The notes: a model not told the origin generated them from the letters alone. A stretch of 64,000 nucleotides of DNA from Olsenella profusa F0195 (GCF_000468755.1 NZ_AWEZ01000045.1:1-64000); one strand, 5' to 3'; counted from the first letter of the stretch, positions 7,205 to 15,677 are shown. Program-made: numbers and translations.

Positions 7205-8509
7205 GTGTCACACAAGGTCCCATTCGCATCGGTCGGGCAGCTCGAGGCCATCGCTGCGCGCTATCCCACGCCGTTCTACCTGTACGACGAGGCGGGCATA
7301 CGCGCCAACGCAGCGCGCGTGCGGGAGGCCTTCTCCTGGAGTCCCGGCTTTTGCGAGTACTTTGCCGTCAAGGCCACCCCCAATCCCGCCATCATCGACC
7401 TCGTCACCGCGGATGGCTGGGGTGTGGACGTCTCCAGCGAGACGGAGCTGCTGCTGGTGGAGGCCATGGGCATCACCGGCGGTCACATCATGTTCTCGTC
7501 GAATGACACACCGACCGGCGAGTTCGAGCATGCCCTGCGCCTGGGGGCCACCATCAACCTCGATGACATCACGCATGTCGAGGCCCTCGACGCCGCCGTG
7601 GAGGCGGTGGGCTGCGCGTACCCCGCCACGGTGAGCCTGCGGGTGAACCCGGGTGGCAGCTTCGCCTTCGCCAACGGCATCTTCGGCGCGCCCGAGGACG
7701 CCAAGTTTGGCCTCACCGAGGTGCAGCTGCTCGCCGCGGCCCGCATGCTCGCCGAGCGCGGCGTCACGGAGCTGGGCATCCATGCGCTGCTCGCGTCCAA
7801 CACCCTGGGGATGGGCTACTATCCGGCGCTTGCGCGCACCCTCTTTGGGTTGGCCGTGCGCGTGCGGCGTGAGTGCGGCATCACGGTGGGGTTCGTCAAC
7901 CTCTCGGGCGGTGTGGGCATCTCCTACAGGCCACAGGACGAGGACAACGACATCCTGGCCATCGGCGCGGCCGTGCACCAGGCATTCGATGAGCTGCTTG
8001 TGCCGGCGGGCATGGGCGATGTGCGCCTGGCCTGCGAGCTTGGGCGCTTCATGACCGGCCCCTATGGTGCCCTCGTCACACGGGTGATTCACACGAAGGA
8101 CACCTACCACCACTACCTGGGCGTCGATGCCTGTGCGGCCAACCTCATGCGTCCCATGCTCTACGATGCCTACCACCACATCACCGTGATGGGCAAGGAG
8201 GACGAGCCCGCGTGCCGCCGCTACGACGTGGTGGGCATGCTGTGCGAGAACGCGGACCGCCTCGCCAACGACCGGCCGCTTCCCGAGGTCGAGGTGGGCG
8301 ACCTCCTCTACATCCACGACGTGGGCGCCCATGGCCACTCCATGGGCTACAACTACAATGGCCGCCTGCGCTCGGCGGAGCTCCTGCTCAAGGAGGATGA
8401 CAGGGTGGAGCTCATCCGCCGTGCCGAGACGCCTGCGGACTATTTCTCCACGCTTGACGTGCTGCCCGTATACGAGCGTCTGCCCACGCGAACACCCATG
8501 CGCCCCTAG
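7205..8509 (+). CDS. lysA: Diaminopimelate decarboxylase
   Basis: A 434-residue PLP enzyme of fold type III (alanine racemase-like barrel) that decarboxylates meso-DAP to lysine. The PLP lysine is Lys56 in YFAVKATPNP. The phosphate-binding glycine loop NLSGGVGISY, ELGRFMTGPYG and the C-terminal MLCENADRL (Cys of the active site from the partner subunit) are present. GTG at 7205 is the start, with GGGGAG seven bases upstream. Length matches the family. It is the first gene after the lysine riboswitch, which is unusual because lysA is the last pathway step and often sits alone or last. Sixty bases separate it from dapA. Confidence 0.93.
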   Translation: MSHKVPFASVGQLEAIAARYPTPFYLYDEAGIRANAARVREAFSWSPGFCEYFAVKATPNPAIIDLVTADGWGVDVSSETELLLVEAMGITGGHIMFSSNDTPTGEFEHALRLGATINLDDITHVEALDAAVEAVGCAYPATVSLRVNPGGSFAFANGIFGAPEDAKFGLTEVQLLAAARMLAERGVTELGIHALLASNTLGMGYYPALARTLFGLAVRVRRECGITVGFVNLSGGVGISYRPQDEDNDILAIGAAVHQAFDELLVPAGMGDVRLACELGRFMTGPYGALVTRVIHTKDTYHHYLGVDACAANLMRPMLYDAYHHITVMGKEDEPACRRYDVVGMLCENADRLANDRPLPEVEVGDLLYIHDVGAHGHSMGYNYNGRLRSAELLLKEDDRVELIRRAETPADYFSTLDVLPVYERLPTRTPMRP

Positions 8510-8569
8510 GGGCGCCTTCCCGTGCGGTACGCACGCGCATTCGCAGGAACCCTCTCGAAGGAGGCTCAC

Positions 8570-9466
8570 ATGGAAATGACCAAGCTCACGGGATCGATCG
8601 TGGCCCTCGTCACGCCCTTCAAGGAGGATCGCTCCGTCGACTTCGATGCCCTGGGGCGTCTGGTGGACTTCCACCTGGAGAACGGCACGGATGGCATCCT
8701 CGTGCTGGGCACCACGGGCGAGTCCAGCACCATGACCGACAGGGAGGACCTCGACGTCGCTCGCCTCGTGGTCGAGCGCGTGGCGGGACGCATCCCCGTG
8801 ATCGGTGGCTCGGGCTCCAATTCCACCGACGAGTCGCTGCGCAAGAGCCTGGGCCTGCAGAAGCTGGGTGTGGACGGCCTGCTGCTCATCACGCCGTACT
8901 ACAACAAGAGCAACGAGGACGGCATCTATCACCACTTCAAGACCGTGCTCGATGCCGTCAACGTGCCTTGCATCCTGTACAACATCCCTGGGCGCACGGG
9001 CTGCTCCATCAGCGAGCGCAACTTGGCGCGCCTGTCCGCGCACCCCAACGCCTGGGGTCTCAAGGAGGCGTCGGGCAGCATCGCCTATGCCACGATGGCG
9101 GCGCGGTACGTGAGCGACGACTTCCGCATGTTCAGCGGCAACGATGACATGGTCGTGCCCATCCTGTCCCTGGGCGGCTCGGGCGTCATCTCCGTGTGGG
9201 CCGACGTTGCCCCTGCCACGGTGCATGAGCTGGTCGCACGGTGGCAGGCGGGCGATGCCGCAGGTGCGCTCAGGATCCAGCTGGACAACTTGGAGCTCAT
9301 CCATGCGCTCTTCTGCGAGGTCAACCCCATCCCCGCGAAGGCCGCACTGGCCAGGATGGGCCTCATCACGGAAAGCTATCGACAGCCGCTGTGGCCCCTG
9401 GCCGACGCGAGCCGCGAGCGTCTCTACGCTGCGCTCGCCGACCGTGGCCTCATTGCGGCGGAATAG
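8570..9466 (+). CDS. dapA: 4-hydroxy-tetrahydrodipicolinate synthase
   Basis: A 298-residue TIM-barrel aldolase that condenses pyruvate with aspartate-semialdehyde, the first committed step to DAP and lysine. GTTGES (47-52) binds the pyruvate carboxylate, Tyr137 lies in YNIPGRTG, and Lys165 in GLKEASG forms the Schiff base. AAGGAGG precedes the ATG by six bases. Its semialdehyde substrate is made by lysC and asd at 48-50 kb in the same window. Only 12 bases separate it from dapB, consistent with one transcript. Confidence 0.95.
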   Translation: MEMTKLTGSIVALVTPFKEDRSVDFDALGRLVDFHLENGTDGILVLGTTGESSTMTDREDLDVARLVVERVAGRIPVIGGSGSNSTDESLRKSLGLQKLGVDGLLLITPYYNKSNEDGIYHHFKTVLDAVNVPCILYNIPGRTGCSISERNLARLSAHPNAWGLKEASGSIAYATMAARYVSDDFRMFSGNDDMVVPILSLGGSGVISVWADVAPATVHELVARWQAGDAAGALRIQLDNLELIHALFCEVNPIPAKAALARMGLITESYRQPLWPLADASRERLYAALADRGLIAAE

Positions 9467-9478
9467 GGAGGGCATCTC

Positions 9479-10210
9479 ATGGCAGACGACACGAGGACGG
9501 CGGTGCTCATCGGCGGTGGTCGCATGGGTCGGCTGATGGCGGACGCGCTGGCGGCTGACGGCACGTTCGAGCTGCTGGGCACCTACGACGTGGACAACTG
9601 TGCCGAGCTGGACGAGGCCGCACCCGCCGCGGACGTGGCCATCGACTTCTCCAACAGGGCATCGCTGTCCCACACGCTGGCCTACGTGAGGCGCACGCAT
9701 GCCGCCCTCGTAAGCGGCACCACGGGCTTTGACGAGGGCGAGCTTGCCTCCATCCGCAGCCTGGGCGAGGTGGCTCCCGTCATCTGGTCGGCCAACTACT
9801 CGCTTGGCGTCGCCGTCGTGCGGCGCCTCGCCGCGGAGGCGGCCCGTGCGCTCGGGGACTTTGACATCGAGATAGTGGAGACCCACCACAACCAGAAGGT
9901 GGATGCCCCCTCAGGCACCGCCAATCTGCTGCTTGCGGCCGTCGATCCCGAGGGTGCCTGCACGGTGACGCACGGCCGGGAGGGCCTCGTGGGCGCTCGT
10001 CCCCCGCGTGAGATCGGCGTGCACAGCCTGCGCGGCGGTACGGTTGCTGGGACCCATGAGGTCCACTTCTTTGGCCCGGACGAGGAGGTCGTGCTCACGC
10101 ATCGTGCCACGAGCCGCCAGATCTTCGTCATGGGTGCCCTCGCGGCGGCCAAGCGCCTGGTGAGCCGCCCCGCGGGCTCCTACACCTTCGATGACCTCAT
10201 GTTTGGCTGA
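9479..10210 (+). CDS. dapB: 4-hydroxy-tetrahydrodipicolinate reductase
   Basis: A 243-residue NAD(P)H-dependent reductase. IGGGRMGRLMA near the N-terminus is the dinucleotide-binding loop. SGTTGF follows strand 4. ETHHNQKVDAPSGTA contains the catalytic His-His and the Lys used as proton donor and substrate clamp. The C-terminal TFDDLMFG is typical. It makes tetrahydrodipicolinate, the substrate of the acetyltransferase encoded next. GGGAGGG lies seven bases before the ATG. Confidence 0.94.
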   Translation: MADDTRTAVLIGGGRMGRLMADALAADGTFELLGTYDVDNCAELDEAAPAADVAIDFSNRASLSHTLAYVRRTHAALVSGTTGFDEGELASIRSLGEVAPVIWSANYSLGVAVVRRLAAEAARALGDFDIEIVETHHNQKVDAPSGTANLLLAAVDPEGACTVTHGREGLVGARPPREIGVHSLRGGTVAGTHEVHFFGPDEEVVLTHRATSRQIFVMGALAAAKRLVSRPAGSYTFDDLMFG

Positions 10211-10228
10211 CGGAAAGGACATGTGCCC

Positions 10229-10939
10229 ATGGACGCACGGGAGATTATCGCCTACATTGCCACAGCACCCAAGAAGACGCCGGTCAAGGCCTATGTGAGG
10301 GAGACGCCCGGCGCGCTGGTCAACTACCCGCAGGGCTCGCACGTCTTTGGTGACAATACGAGCAAGGTCGTCTTTGGCGACTGGGGGGAGCTTGGCCCGG
10401 TGCTCGAGGAGGCCCGGGCGGACGGTCGCATCGTGGACGTGATGCTCGAGAACGACCGGCGCAACTCCGGCGTGCCCCTGCTCGATCTCAAGGGCATCAA
10501 CGCCCGCATCGAGCCGGGCGCGCTCATTCGCGAGAAGGTGGAGATCGGCGATGGCGCGGTCATCATGATGGGGGCCGTCATCAACATCGGTGCGCACATC
10601 GGTGCCGGCACCATGATCGACATGGGTGCCGTCCTGGGCGGCCGCGCCATAGTGGGGGACCACTGTCACATCGGCGCGGGTACCGTGCTCGCCGGCGTCG
10701 TGGAGCCGGCGAGCGCCACGCCCGTCATCGTGGAGGACAACGTCATGATGGGGGCCAACGCCGTTGTCATCGAAGGCGTCCATGTGGGCGAGGGCGCCGT
10801 CGTGGCGGCTGGTGCCGTCGTCGTGGAGAACGTCCCCGCAGCTGCCGTGGTTGCTGGCTGTCCGGCTCGCGTCATCAAGATGAAGGACGAGAGGACCGAG
10901 GGCAAGGTCGCCCTCGTGGACGCCCTGCGTCAGCTGTAG
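10229..10939 (+). CDS. dapH: Tetrahydrodipicolinate N-acetyltransferase
   Basis: A 236-residue trimeric left-handed beta-helix acyltransferase. The N-terminal alpha domain ([20 protein letters not shown]) is that of DapH, not of the succinyl-specific DapD. It is followed by hexapeptide repeats from about residue 90 ([16 protein letters not shown] onward) and a final [12 protein letters not shown]. This indicates the acetylase branch, which needs an N-acetyl-DAP aminotransferase and deacetylase; candidates for both lie in the same region. I use ATG 10229 with AAAGGA nine bases upstream; an in-frame GTG two codons earlier is less well placed. It ends the lysine-riboswitch operon before a strong hairpin. 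Confidence 0.92.
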   Translation: MDAREIIAYIATAPKKTPVKAYVRETPGALVNYPQGSHVFGDNTSKVVFGDWGELGPVLEEARADGRIVDVMLENDRRNSGVPLLDLKGINARIEPGALIREKVEIGDGAVIMMGAVINIGAHIGAGTMIDMGAVLGGRAIVGDHCHIGAGTVLAGVVEPASATPVIVEDNVMMGANAVVIEGVHVGEGAVVAAGAVVVENVPAAAVVAGCPARVIKMKDERTEGKVALVDALRQL

Positions 10940-10993
10940 GGCGTCCGGCGCTCCCATGCCATCCTCCCTCCTTGTGAGCGCTGGTGGCGGATC

Positions 10994-11035
10994 ATGTCCC
11001 GTGGGTGCGGCGACTGTGCGGCACCCACGGGACAT
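10994..11035. terminator. Perfect 15-bp hairpin between convergent genes
   Basis: ATGTCCCGTGGGTGC (10994-11008) and its exact reverse complement (11021-11035) flank a 12-base loop. It lies between dapH and the convergent gene at 11,064, so it could stop both transcripts. There is no clear U-tract on either side, so release may need Rho. Confidence 0.6.
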
Positions 11036-11063
11036 GCGTTATGGACGCGTCCTGGGACGAAGG

Positions 11064-12137
11064 CTAGTGCGAGCTGTTCGCACTGCTGCTGAAGGAGCTC
11101 GGGGAACCGCTGCTGGTGCCGCCTTGGCCGTTCGTGCTCGTCTGTTGGCCACTGGTGGTTCCCGTGGATCCCCCGCTACCCGAGCCACCCGTATTGGAGC
11201 CGCCGTCCTGCTTCTTCGTAGTATCGCCGCTCGAGCCACCAGATCCGTTGGAGCTGCCACTCCCTCCCTTGTCGCCCGTCGTAGTGCCGGATCCGCCAGA
11301 ACCACCGGTGGAGTCGCCAGAACCGGTGGAGTTGCCATTGGAGCCGTTCGCGTCCGTAGAGGAGCCGCCGGTCGTGCCACCCGTCGAGGAGGAGTCGCCC
11401 TCGGTGGAGGAACCAGTGCCCTCCGTGGTCGAGCCGTCTCCCGTGGGGGCCTCCTGCCTGTTGGGAGCCATCTTCTCCTCCGTCTGGGAGGAAGTGGATG
11501 GCGTGCTCTTCTGCTGCTCCTCCACGGTGGTGCGACCGGGGGTGGTGCCGATGCCCCTGCCGGCCGTCGCCGCGTTGACGAGGATGGCGTAGATCGCCAC
11601 GGCCACGACCGCCACGATGGCCGTGGCGATGGCTATGCGACGGCGCAGCAGCAGCTGCCGGCGCTTCTCGGAGGCGACACGCAGGCGCTGGGGCGCAACG
11701 GGGGTCGTGCCCATCCCTGCCTTCTGTGCCTGCGGGGCATTGGCCGAGGCGCCCTGCGTGGATGTGCCCGCGAGGGGGGCGGTGCGTACGGTGGTGACGT
11801 CCGCCGCCGCGTCGGTGTGTCGGGTGCGGCCGCCGGGAGATGAGGAGTCCCCATTGCCTGCTGGGCCACCGTCGCTGGCGAGGTTACCACGTATCCTCTC
11901 TGCCGACTTGGAAAAGACCGACTTGAACACCTGGGATGCGAGGGCGGATGCCGCAGCGGCAACGCCCACGCCAATGAGCGATCCCGTGAGACCTATCTGG
12001 GACGAGAGGAGAAACGATACGATGGCTGCGAGTCCACTTGCCGCAATCGCGGAGAAGGAGACCTCGCTGAGAACCGTCTGCTTCTCCTCCTCCCGTCCAT
12101 CATCCTGCGTATCACTGTCTGACCTGAGGCTTGTCAA
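11064..12137 (-). CDS. Membrane protein with long Ser/Gly/Thr-rich outer tail
   Basis: This 357-residue protein is not assigned to a named family. Residues about 28-65 form a hydrophobic hairpin (SGLAAIVSFLLSSQIGLTG..VAAAASALA). A basic cytoplasmic stretch with SEKRRQLLLRRR follows, then one strong span (IAIATAIVAVVAVAIYAILV) near residue 175. The last 160 residues are almost only Ser, Gly, Thr, Asn and Asp, probably an unfolded extracellular or wall-threading tail. It lacks an LPXTG signal. The start is TTG at 12137, with GAAAGGG nine bases upstream; no ATG or GTG is in frame nearby. It converges on dapH and diverges from fba. Confidence 0.7.
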   Translation of the reverse strand: MTSLRSDSDTQDDGREEEKQTVLSEVSFSAIAASGLAAIVSFLLSSQIGLTGSLIGVGVAAAASALASQVFKSVFSKSAERIRGNLASDGGPAGNGDSSSPGGRTRHTDAAADVTTVRTAPLAGTSTQGASANAPQAQKAGMGTTPVAPQRLRVASEKRRQLLLRRRIAIATAIVAVVAVAIYAILVNAATAGRGIGTTPGRTTVEEQQKSTPSTSSQTEEKMAPNRQEAPTGDGSTTEGTGSSTEGDSSSTGGTTGGSSTDANGSNGNSTGSGDSTGGSGGSGTTTGDKGGSGSSNGSGGSSGDTTKKQDGGSNTGGSGSGGSTGTTSGQQTSTNGQGGTSSGSPSSFSSSANSSH

Positions 12138-12254
12138 GACGTGTCACCCTTTCCAATCACCGCTCTGGCTGATATCTTTACCCCTCGCATGCGGTTCGGG
12201 GCCAGACGCCCCATAATTTCACGATATCAGCGACTCGGCCCAAATGAGCTGAGG

Positions 12255-12260
12255 TATGAT
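12255..12260 (+). promoter_or_regulatory. Candidate -10 of fba
   Basis: TATGAT in the context GAGGTATGAT lies 38 bases before the fba start codon. The -35 region is weak. GGTATGAT-like boxes recur in front of other genes in this window (4775, 37982, 54031). Confidence 0.35.
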
Positions 12261-12297
12261 GTGGCTGGCCGTATCATCCCAATAGATGGAGGTACAT

Positions 12298-13170
12298 ATG
12301 CTTGTCAACGCTACCGCTATGCTCCAGAGCGCGGAGAGGGGCCACTATGGCCTGGGCGCGTTCAACACCAACAACCTCGAGTGGGCGACGTCGATCCTCG
12401 ATGCTGCCGAGGAGCTCCAGTCTCCCGTCATCATCCAGTGCACGAGCGGCGCCGCCAAGTGGCAGACCAGCTTCAAGATCGTCGCCGATATCGTGAGGGA
12501 CCTCGTCGAGGCCAAGGACATCACGGTGCCTGTGGCGTTGCACCTCGACCACGGTACCTACGAGGATGTCTTCAAGTGCATCGACGCGGGCTTCACCTCC
12601 GTCATGTACGATGGCTCGCACGAGCCCGACTTCCAGACCAACCTCCAGCGCACCACTGAGGTCGTCAAGGCGGCCCACAACAAGGGCCTCTCCGTCGAGG
12701 CCGAGGTCGGCGGCATCGGTGGCACCGAGGATGGCGTGACCTCGCAGGGCGAGCTCGCCGACCCCGAGCAGTGCAGGCAGATCGCGGATGTGGGCGTCGA
12801 CTTCCTTGCCTGCGGCATCGGCAACATCCATGGCATCTATCCCGCCAACTGGGCCGGCCTCTCCTTCGAGCGCCTCGCCGAGATCAAGGCCCTCACGGGC
12901 GACCTGCCGCTCGTCCTTCATGGGGGAAGCGGAATCCCCGTGGACCAGGTCCAGAGGGCCATCTCCGAGGGCGTCTCCAAGGTCAATGTCAACACCGACC
13001 TCCAGCTGGTCTTCGCCGCGGCCACCCGCACGTACATCGAGAGTGGCGCGGACAAGGAGGGCAAGGGCTACGATCCCCGCAAGCTCCTCAAGCCTGGCCG
13101 CACTGCCATCGTCGAGCGCACCAAGGAACTCATCCGTGAGTTTGGCTCCGAGGGCAAGGGTTGGAGCTAG
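12298..13170 (+). CDS. fba: Class II fructose-bisphosphate aldolase
   Basis: A 290-residue zinc aldolase interconverting fructose-1,6-bisphosphate with DHAP and glyceraldehyde-3-phosphate in glycolysis. LGAFNTNNLEW is the N-terminal signature. LHLDHG contains catalytic Asp84 and zinc ligand His85. EAEVGGIGG gives the acidic loop, and VLHGGSGIP and KVNVNTD are the later metal and phosphate sites. ATG 12298 has GGAGG six bases upstream; the ATG four codons earlier overlaps that ribosome site. It is a single-gene transcript ended by a good terminator. A tagatose-bisphosphate aldolase of the same superfamily is the main alternative, but the gene has no sugar-specific neighbours. Confidence 0.92.
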   Translation: MLVNATAMLQSAERGHYGLGAFNTNNLEWATSILDAAEELQSPVIIQCTSGAAKWQTSFKIVADIVRDLVEAKDITVPVALHLDHGTYEDVFKCIDAGFTSVMYDGSHEPDFQTNLQRTTEVVKAAHNKGLSVEAEVGGIGGTEDGVTSQGELADPEQCRQIADVGVDFLACGIGNIHGIYPANWAGLSFERLAEIKALTGDLPLVLHGGSGIPVDQVQRAISEGVSKVNVNTDLQLVFAAATRTYIESGADKEGKGYDPRKLLKPGRTAIVERTKELIREFGSEGKGWS

Positions 13171-13199
13171 CCTCGTTCGCCCTTGTCAGGGTCATGGGT

Positions 13200-13232
13200 G
13201 GGGAGCGGCCCTCGGGCTGCTCCCCGCTTTTG
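13200..13232 (+). terminator. Intrinsic terminator of fba
   Basis: GGGGAGCGGCCC pairs with GGGCTGCTCCCC around a three-base loop (one G/U wobble), then GCTTTTGTT. It lies 30 bases after the fba stop and before the convergent Crp-like gene. Confidence 0.85.
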
Positions 13233-13244
13233 TTGGCACTCCTG

Positions 13245-14066
13245 CTAGTGCGCGCCCGATGTGGGGAGATGCAACGTGAACGTGTTGCGCCTGAACTCCA
13301 GGAGGCCCTCGTCGCGCATCTTTCCCAGCTCGGTGGAGAGGGCGCTGCGGTTGACGGAGAGGAAGTCCGCAAGCTGCTGGCGGTCGAAGGGAATGCTGAA
13401 GCTCGTGCTGCCGGCACGACGTGACTGGGCGACCAGGTAGGTGAGGAGCTTCTCGCGCGTCGTGCGCTGGGAGAGATATGAGAGCTTGTCATTGAGGCGA
13501 AGGTTGCGCTCGCACAGGGCTCGCACGAGGTTCTCCATAAGGTGCGCATGGAAGGGGCAGGTGGCCCTGCAGGTCGAGATGACGGCGTTGGCCTCAAGCG
13601 AGACGATGAGCGTGGGCTGCGTGGCGATGACCGAAATGCCCACTTGCTGGGGCGTGAAGGCATAGGCCTCGGCAAACGAATCGCCCGGGCCCTCGTCGGC
13701 GATGATGTTGCGATTGCCCCACCAATCCTCCTGCACGATGTTGACGCCACCCTCCAGGATCACATAGATGCGGGTGACGACGTCTCCGGCAATCAGCAGG
13801 TATTCGCCCTGCGTCACGTGACGTGGCTGTGCGCCCAGGCAGGGGAGGGCGGTGGCGATCTGGGCATCGGTGAGACCGGAGAGAAGCCTTGAGGTGCGCA
13901 GTGCCGGGAGGTGCTCGCGTGCCCAGGCGGGCATGTGGGCAACGGCATGCTCGGCGGCCTCTTCGTAGCCGGATGTACGTGCGAGCAGCTGGCGACGCCT
14001 GTGGCGTGCCGCTGCCGTCTGGGGGGAGAGTCCCCTGTCGCTGGGAGGGGTGCTCTGTGGTGCCAT
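13245..14066 (-). CDS. Crp/Fnr-family transcriptional regulator
   Basis: A 273-residue regulator. An N-terminal extension of about 45 basic residues precedes the cyclic-nucleotide-binding-like beta roll (TQGEYLLIAGDVVTRIYVILEG and later PGDSFAEAYAF). A dimer helix follows, with the C-terminal winged helix containing FDRQQLADFLSVNRSALSTELGKM. Two Cys in STCRATCPFHAH lie after the beta roll, not in the classical Fnr four-Cys cluster, so redox sensing is only a possibility. The cAMP-binding Arg/Ser pocket is not evident. ATG 14066 follows GGAGT by five bases. It converges on fba; its targets cannot be read from the sequence. Confidence 0.88.
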   Translation of the reverse strand: MAPQSTPPSDRGLSPQTAAARHRRRQLLARTSGYEEAAEHAVAHMPAWAREHLPALRTSRLLSGLTDAQIATALPCLGAQPRHVTQGEYLLIAGDVVTRIYVILEGGVNIVQEDWWGNRNIIADEGPGDSFAEAYAFTPQQVGISVIATQPTLIVSLEANAVISTCRATCPFHAHLMENLVRALCERNLRLNDKLSYLSQRTTREKLLTYLVAQSRRAGSTSFSIPFDRQQLADFLSVNRSALSTELGKMRDEGLLEFRRNTFTLHLPTSGAH

Positions 14067-14169
14067 ATCCACTCCTTAGTGGTGCGGGGGGGGGTGCGCA
14101 TGTGAGCCGTGTGCGTCGCTTTTCCAACGACATCGTAGCACGGTGTGCGGCGGCCGGTCGCATGTGCCT

Positions 14170-14269
14170 CGTGTGGGTGCCCTTCTCCCAAGGCAGGTTT
14201 TGCGACCTGCGGATGCGTCGGCTCCCCTCGGGAGAAAGGCACCCACACGAATCGATCGGCACCCACACG
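14170..14269. repeat. Nested palindrome in the gap between two minus-strand genes
   Basis: The 20 bases at 14170-14189 (CGTGTGGGTGCCC..) are the reverse complement of 14230-14249 with one mismatch. Inside lies a second hairpin, GCAGGT-tttgcg-ACCTGC. The outer arm sequence GGCACCCACACG occurs again at 14258-14269, just outside. The 300-base gap upstream of the Crp-like gene holds nothing else I can name. It could be a structured leader, a small RNA or a palindromic repeat element. Confidence 0.6.
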
Positions 14270-14364
14270 GATGGAGAAGGGTGCCTCCAGGGAGACACGC
14301 GCGGAGCGATGCGCACAGGACGCACGGGCTAGGTCCGGTGGCGGGGATGTTGCCCCCTGTGTCC

Positions 14365-14889
14365 CTATGCGCGTGCCGGCAGGTCTGCCCGCGCCGTGGC
14401 GAGCACATGTCCCTTGATGGCCCAGACCAGCTTGTTTGCCCAGAATCCCTCCCTAAGGGTGGGCATGTCGTCCAGGGCGTGGACATAGAGCGTGTAGACA
14501 TGTGCCCCGTCCGGAGGTTGGGGACCGTTGTAGCGATGGGCCACCTGTGGGTTGCCCGCCTCGCCCCGCGCCGCGGCAGACGAGTTGCGCCCCTGCACCA
14601 TACCAAAGGCCTGGAGGTTGGAGGCGTTCTCGGGCACGAGAAGTCGCCCGCCCCCCTCCGGGGGCAGCCTAAGCGCGGCGGTCCAGTGAATCCAGGCAAA
14701 GCCGCAGACCGGGATGGAATCGTAGTCGATGAACGCGATCGCCAGAGCCCTCGCAGCCGTAGGGATGTCGGTTACGTCAAAGGGAAACGAACGCGTGGGC
14801 GTACCATCCACCCTGTTGGAAGAGGGAGCGTGCTTCGCAAAGGCATCCGGCAGAAAGCCTTGCTCGTCCAACCTGACCTCAAGTTGCAT
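14365..14889 (-). CDS. PEBP/YbhB-like (Raf kinase inhibitor-like) protein
   Basis: A 174-residue soluble protein of the phosphatidylethanolamine-binding YbhB/YbcL family. Conserved parts include residues of DYDSIPVCGFAWIHWTAAL (family D-D..P....HW pattern), NPQVAHRYNGPQPPDGAHVY (family Y-G-P-PP-G-H-Y), and a C-terminal helix KGHVLATARA. Bacterial members have no settled role; ligand binding and effects on kinases or secretion have been suggested. ATG 14889 has AAAGGGG five bases upstream. It is transcribed away from queH and toward the Crp-like gene. Confidence 0.82.
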   Translation of the reverse strand: MQLEVRLDEQGFLPDAFAKHAPSSNRVDGTPTRSFPFDVTDIPTAARALAIAFIDYDSIPVCGFAWIHWTAALRLPPEGGGRLLVPENASNLQAFGMVQGRNSSAAARGEAGNPQVAHRYNGPQPPDGAHVYTLYVHALDDMPTLREGFWANKLVWAIKGHVLATARADLPARA

Positions 14890-14993
14890 GATGACCCCTT
14901 TCCACGATGACCCCATGGTAGCGCGACACGGCGGACGCGTATGGCCTACAATCCGTTGAACGGACGGATGACACGGGGGGGGGGTGAGGTACC

Positions 14994-15620
14994 ATGACAC
15001 AGAGCGAACGCATCCCACTGTTGCTGCACGCCTGCTGCGGCCCGTGCTCCCTGGAGCCCATACGGCTCCTGCGGGCGGAGGGGTTCGAGCCTACCATCTG
15101 TTGGACGAACCCCAACATTCAGCCCCTGGCCGAGCACGACCGCCGCCTGAAGACGCTCAGGAGCTGGGCGCACGATGTGGCGCGGGTGGAGGTGATCGTG
15201 GCGGGGGATGACCGCGGTGCCTGGGAGCGTGTCGTGGCACCCGCCGGCTTCGACCGCGCCCGTCGCTGTCGGACGTGCTATGCGCTGCGCCTGGCCGAGA
15301 GCTGTCGCGTGGCCCAGAACCGGGGGCTCACACACATCTCCACGACGCTGGCCGTCTCGCCCTATCAGCTCTTCGACGTCTGTGGGGACGTGCTGCGGTC
15401 GCTGGCTTCCGCATATGGCCTCACGGCCGTGTGGCGCGACTTCCGTCCGTACTACTCCGAGGCGACGCGCGAGTCCCGGGCGCTGGGGATGTATCGCCAG
15501 AGCTATTGCGGCTGTCGCTTCTCGGCTGCCGAGGCGGCCCTCGAGCGGCACGTGGCGCGCGACGCGCGCAAGGCCCAGAAGGCTACGCGCCGCTCTGTCG
15601 GCCCGGCCTTCGCCTCGTGA
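14994..15620 (+). CDS. queH: Epoxyqueuosine reductase QueH
   Basis: A 208-residue QueH (DUF208) enzyme that reduces epoxyqueuosine to queuosine in tRNA, replacing the cobalamin-dependent QueG. HACCGPCS near residue 13 and the downstream RRCRTCYALRL and SYCGCRFS supply the Cys residues for the 4Fe-4S and adjacent metal sites. The ATG at 14994 follows GGGGTGAGGT. It is followed after 57 bases by queA, the preceding pathway step, while tgt lies 3 kb downstream. A TACAAT-like box at about 14947 may be its promoter. Confidence 0.93.
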   Translation: MTQSERIPLLLHACCGPCSLEPIRLLRAEGFEPTICWTNPNIQPLAEHDRRLKTLRSWAHDVARVEVIVAGDDRGAWERVVAPAGFDRARRCRTCYALRLAESCRVAQNRGLTHISTTLAVSPYQLFDVCGDVLRSLASAYGLTAVWRDFRPYYSEATRESRALGMYRQSYCGCRFSAAEAALERHVARDARKAQKATRRSVGPAFAS

Positions 15621-15677
15621 GGCTCATGCCGACGCACGTCCCTGGTGCGCCAACGATCGACAACCATGGAGGAACCC

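Noticed and set aside
7208-9889. A very long open frame (893 codons) on the minus strand across lysA and dapA
   Set aside because: It is antisense to two genes with full catalytic motifs, is rich in His/Arg/Gly typical of reverse frames in GC-rich DNA, and has no ribosome site or recognisable domain.
11064-11560. Short-period repetitive DNA that could suggest a tandem or CRISPR-like array
   Set aside because: The repetition is uneven Gly/Ser/Thr codon usage in a coding tail, with no fixed repeat unit or spacers. No CRISPR array was seen elsewhere.
14365-15018. Longer minus-strand start for the PEBP-like protein reaching past 14,994
   Set aside because: It would overlap the start of queH and its promoter. 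ATG 14889 has AAAGGGG at good spacing and matches the usual protein start.
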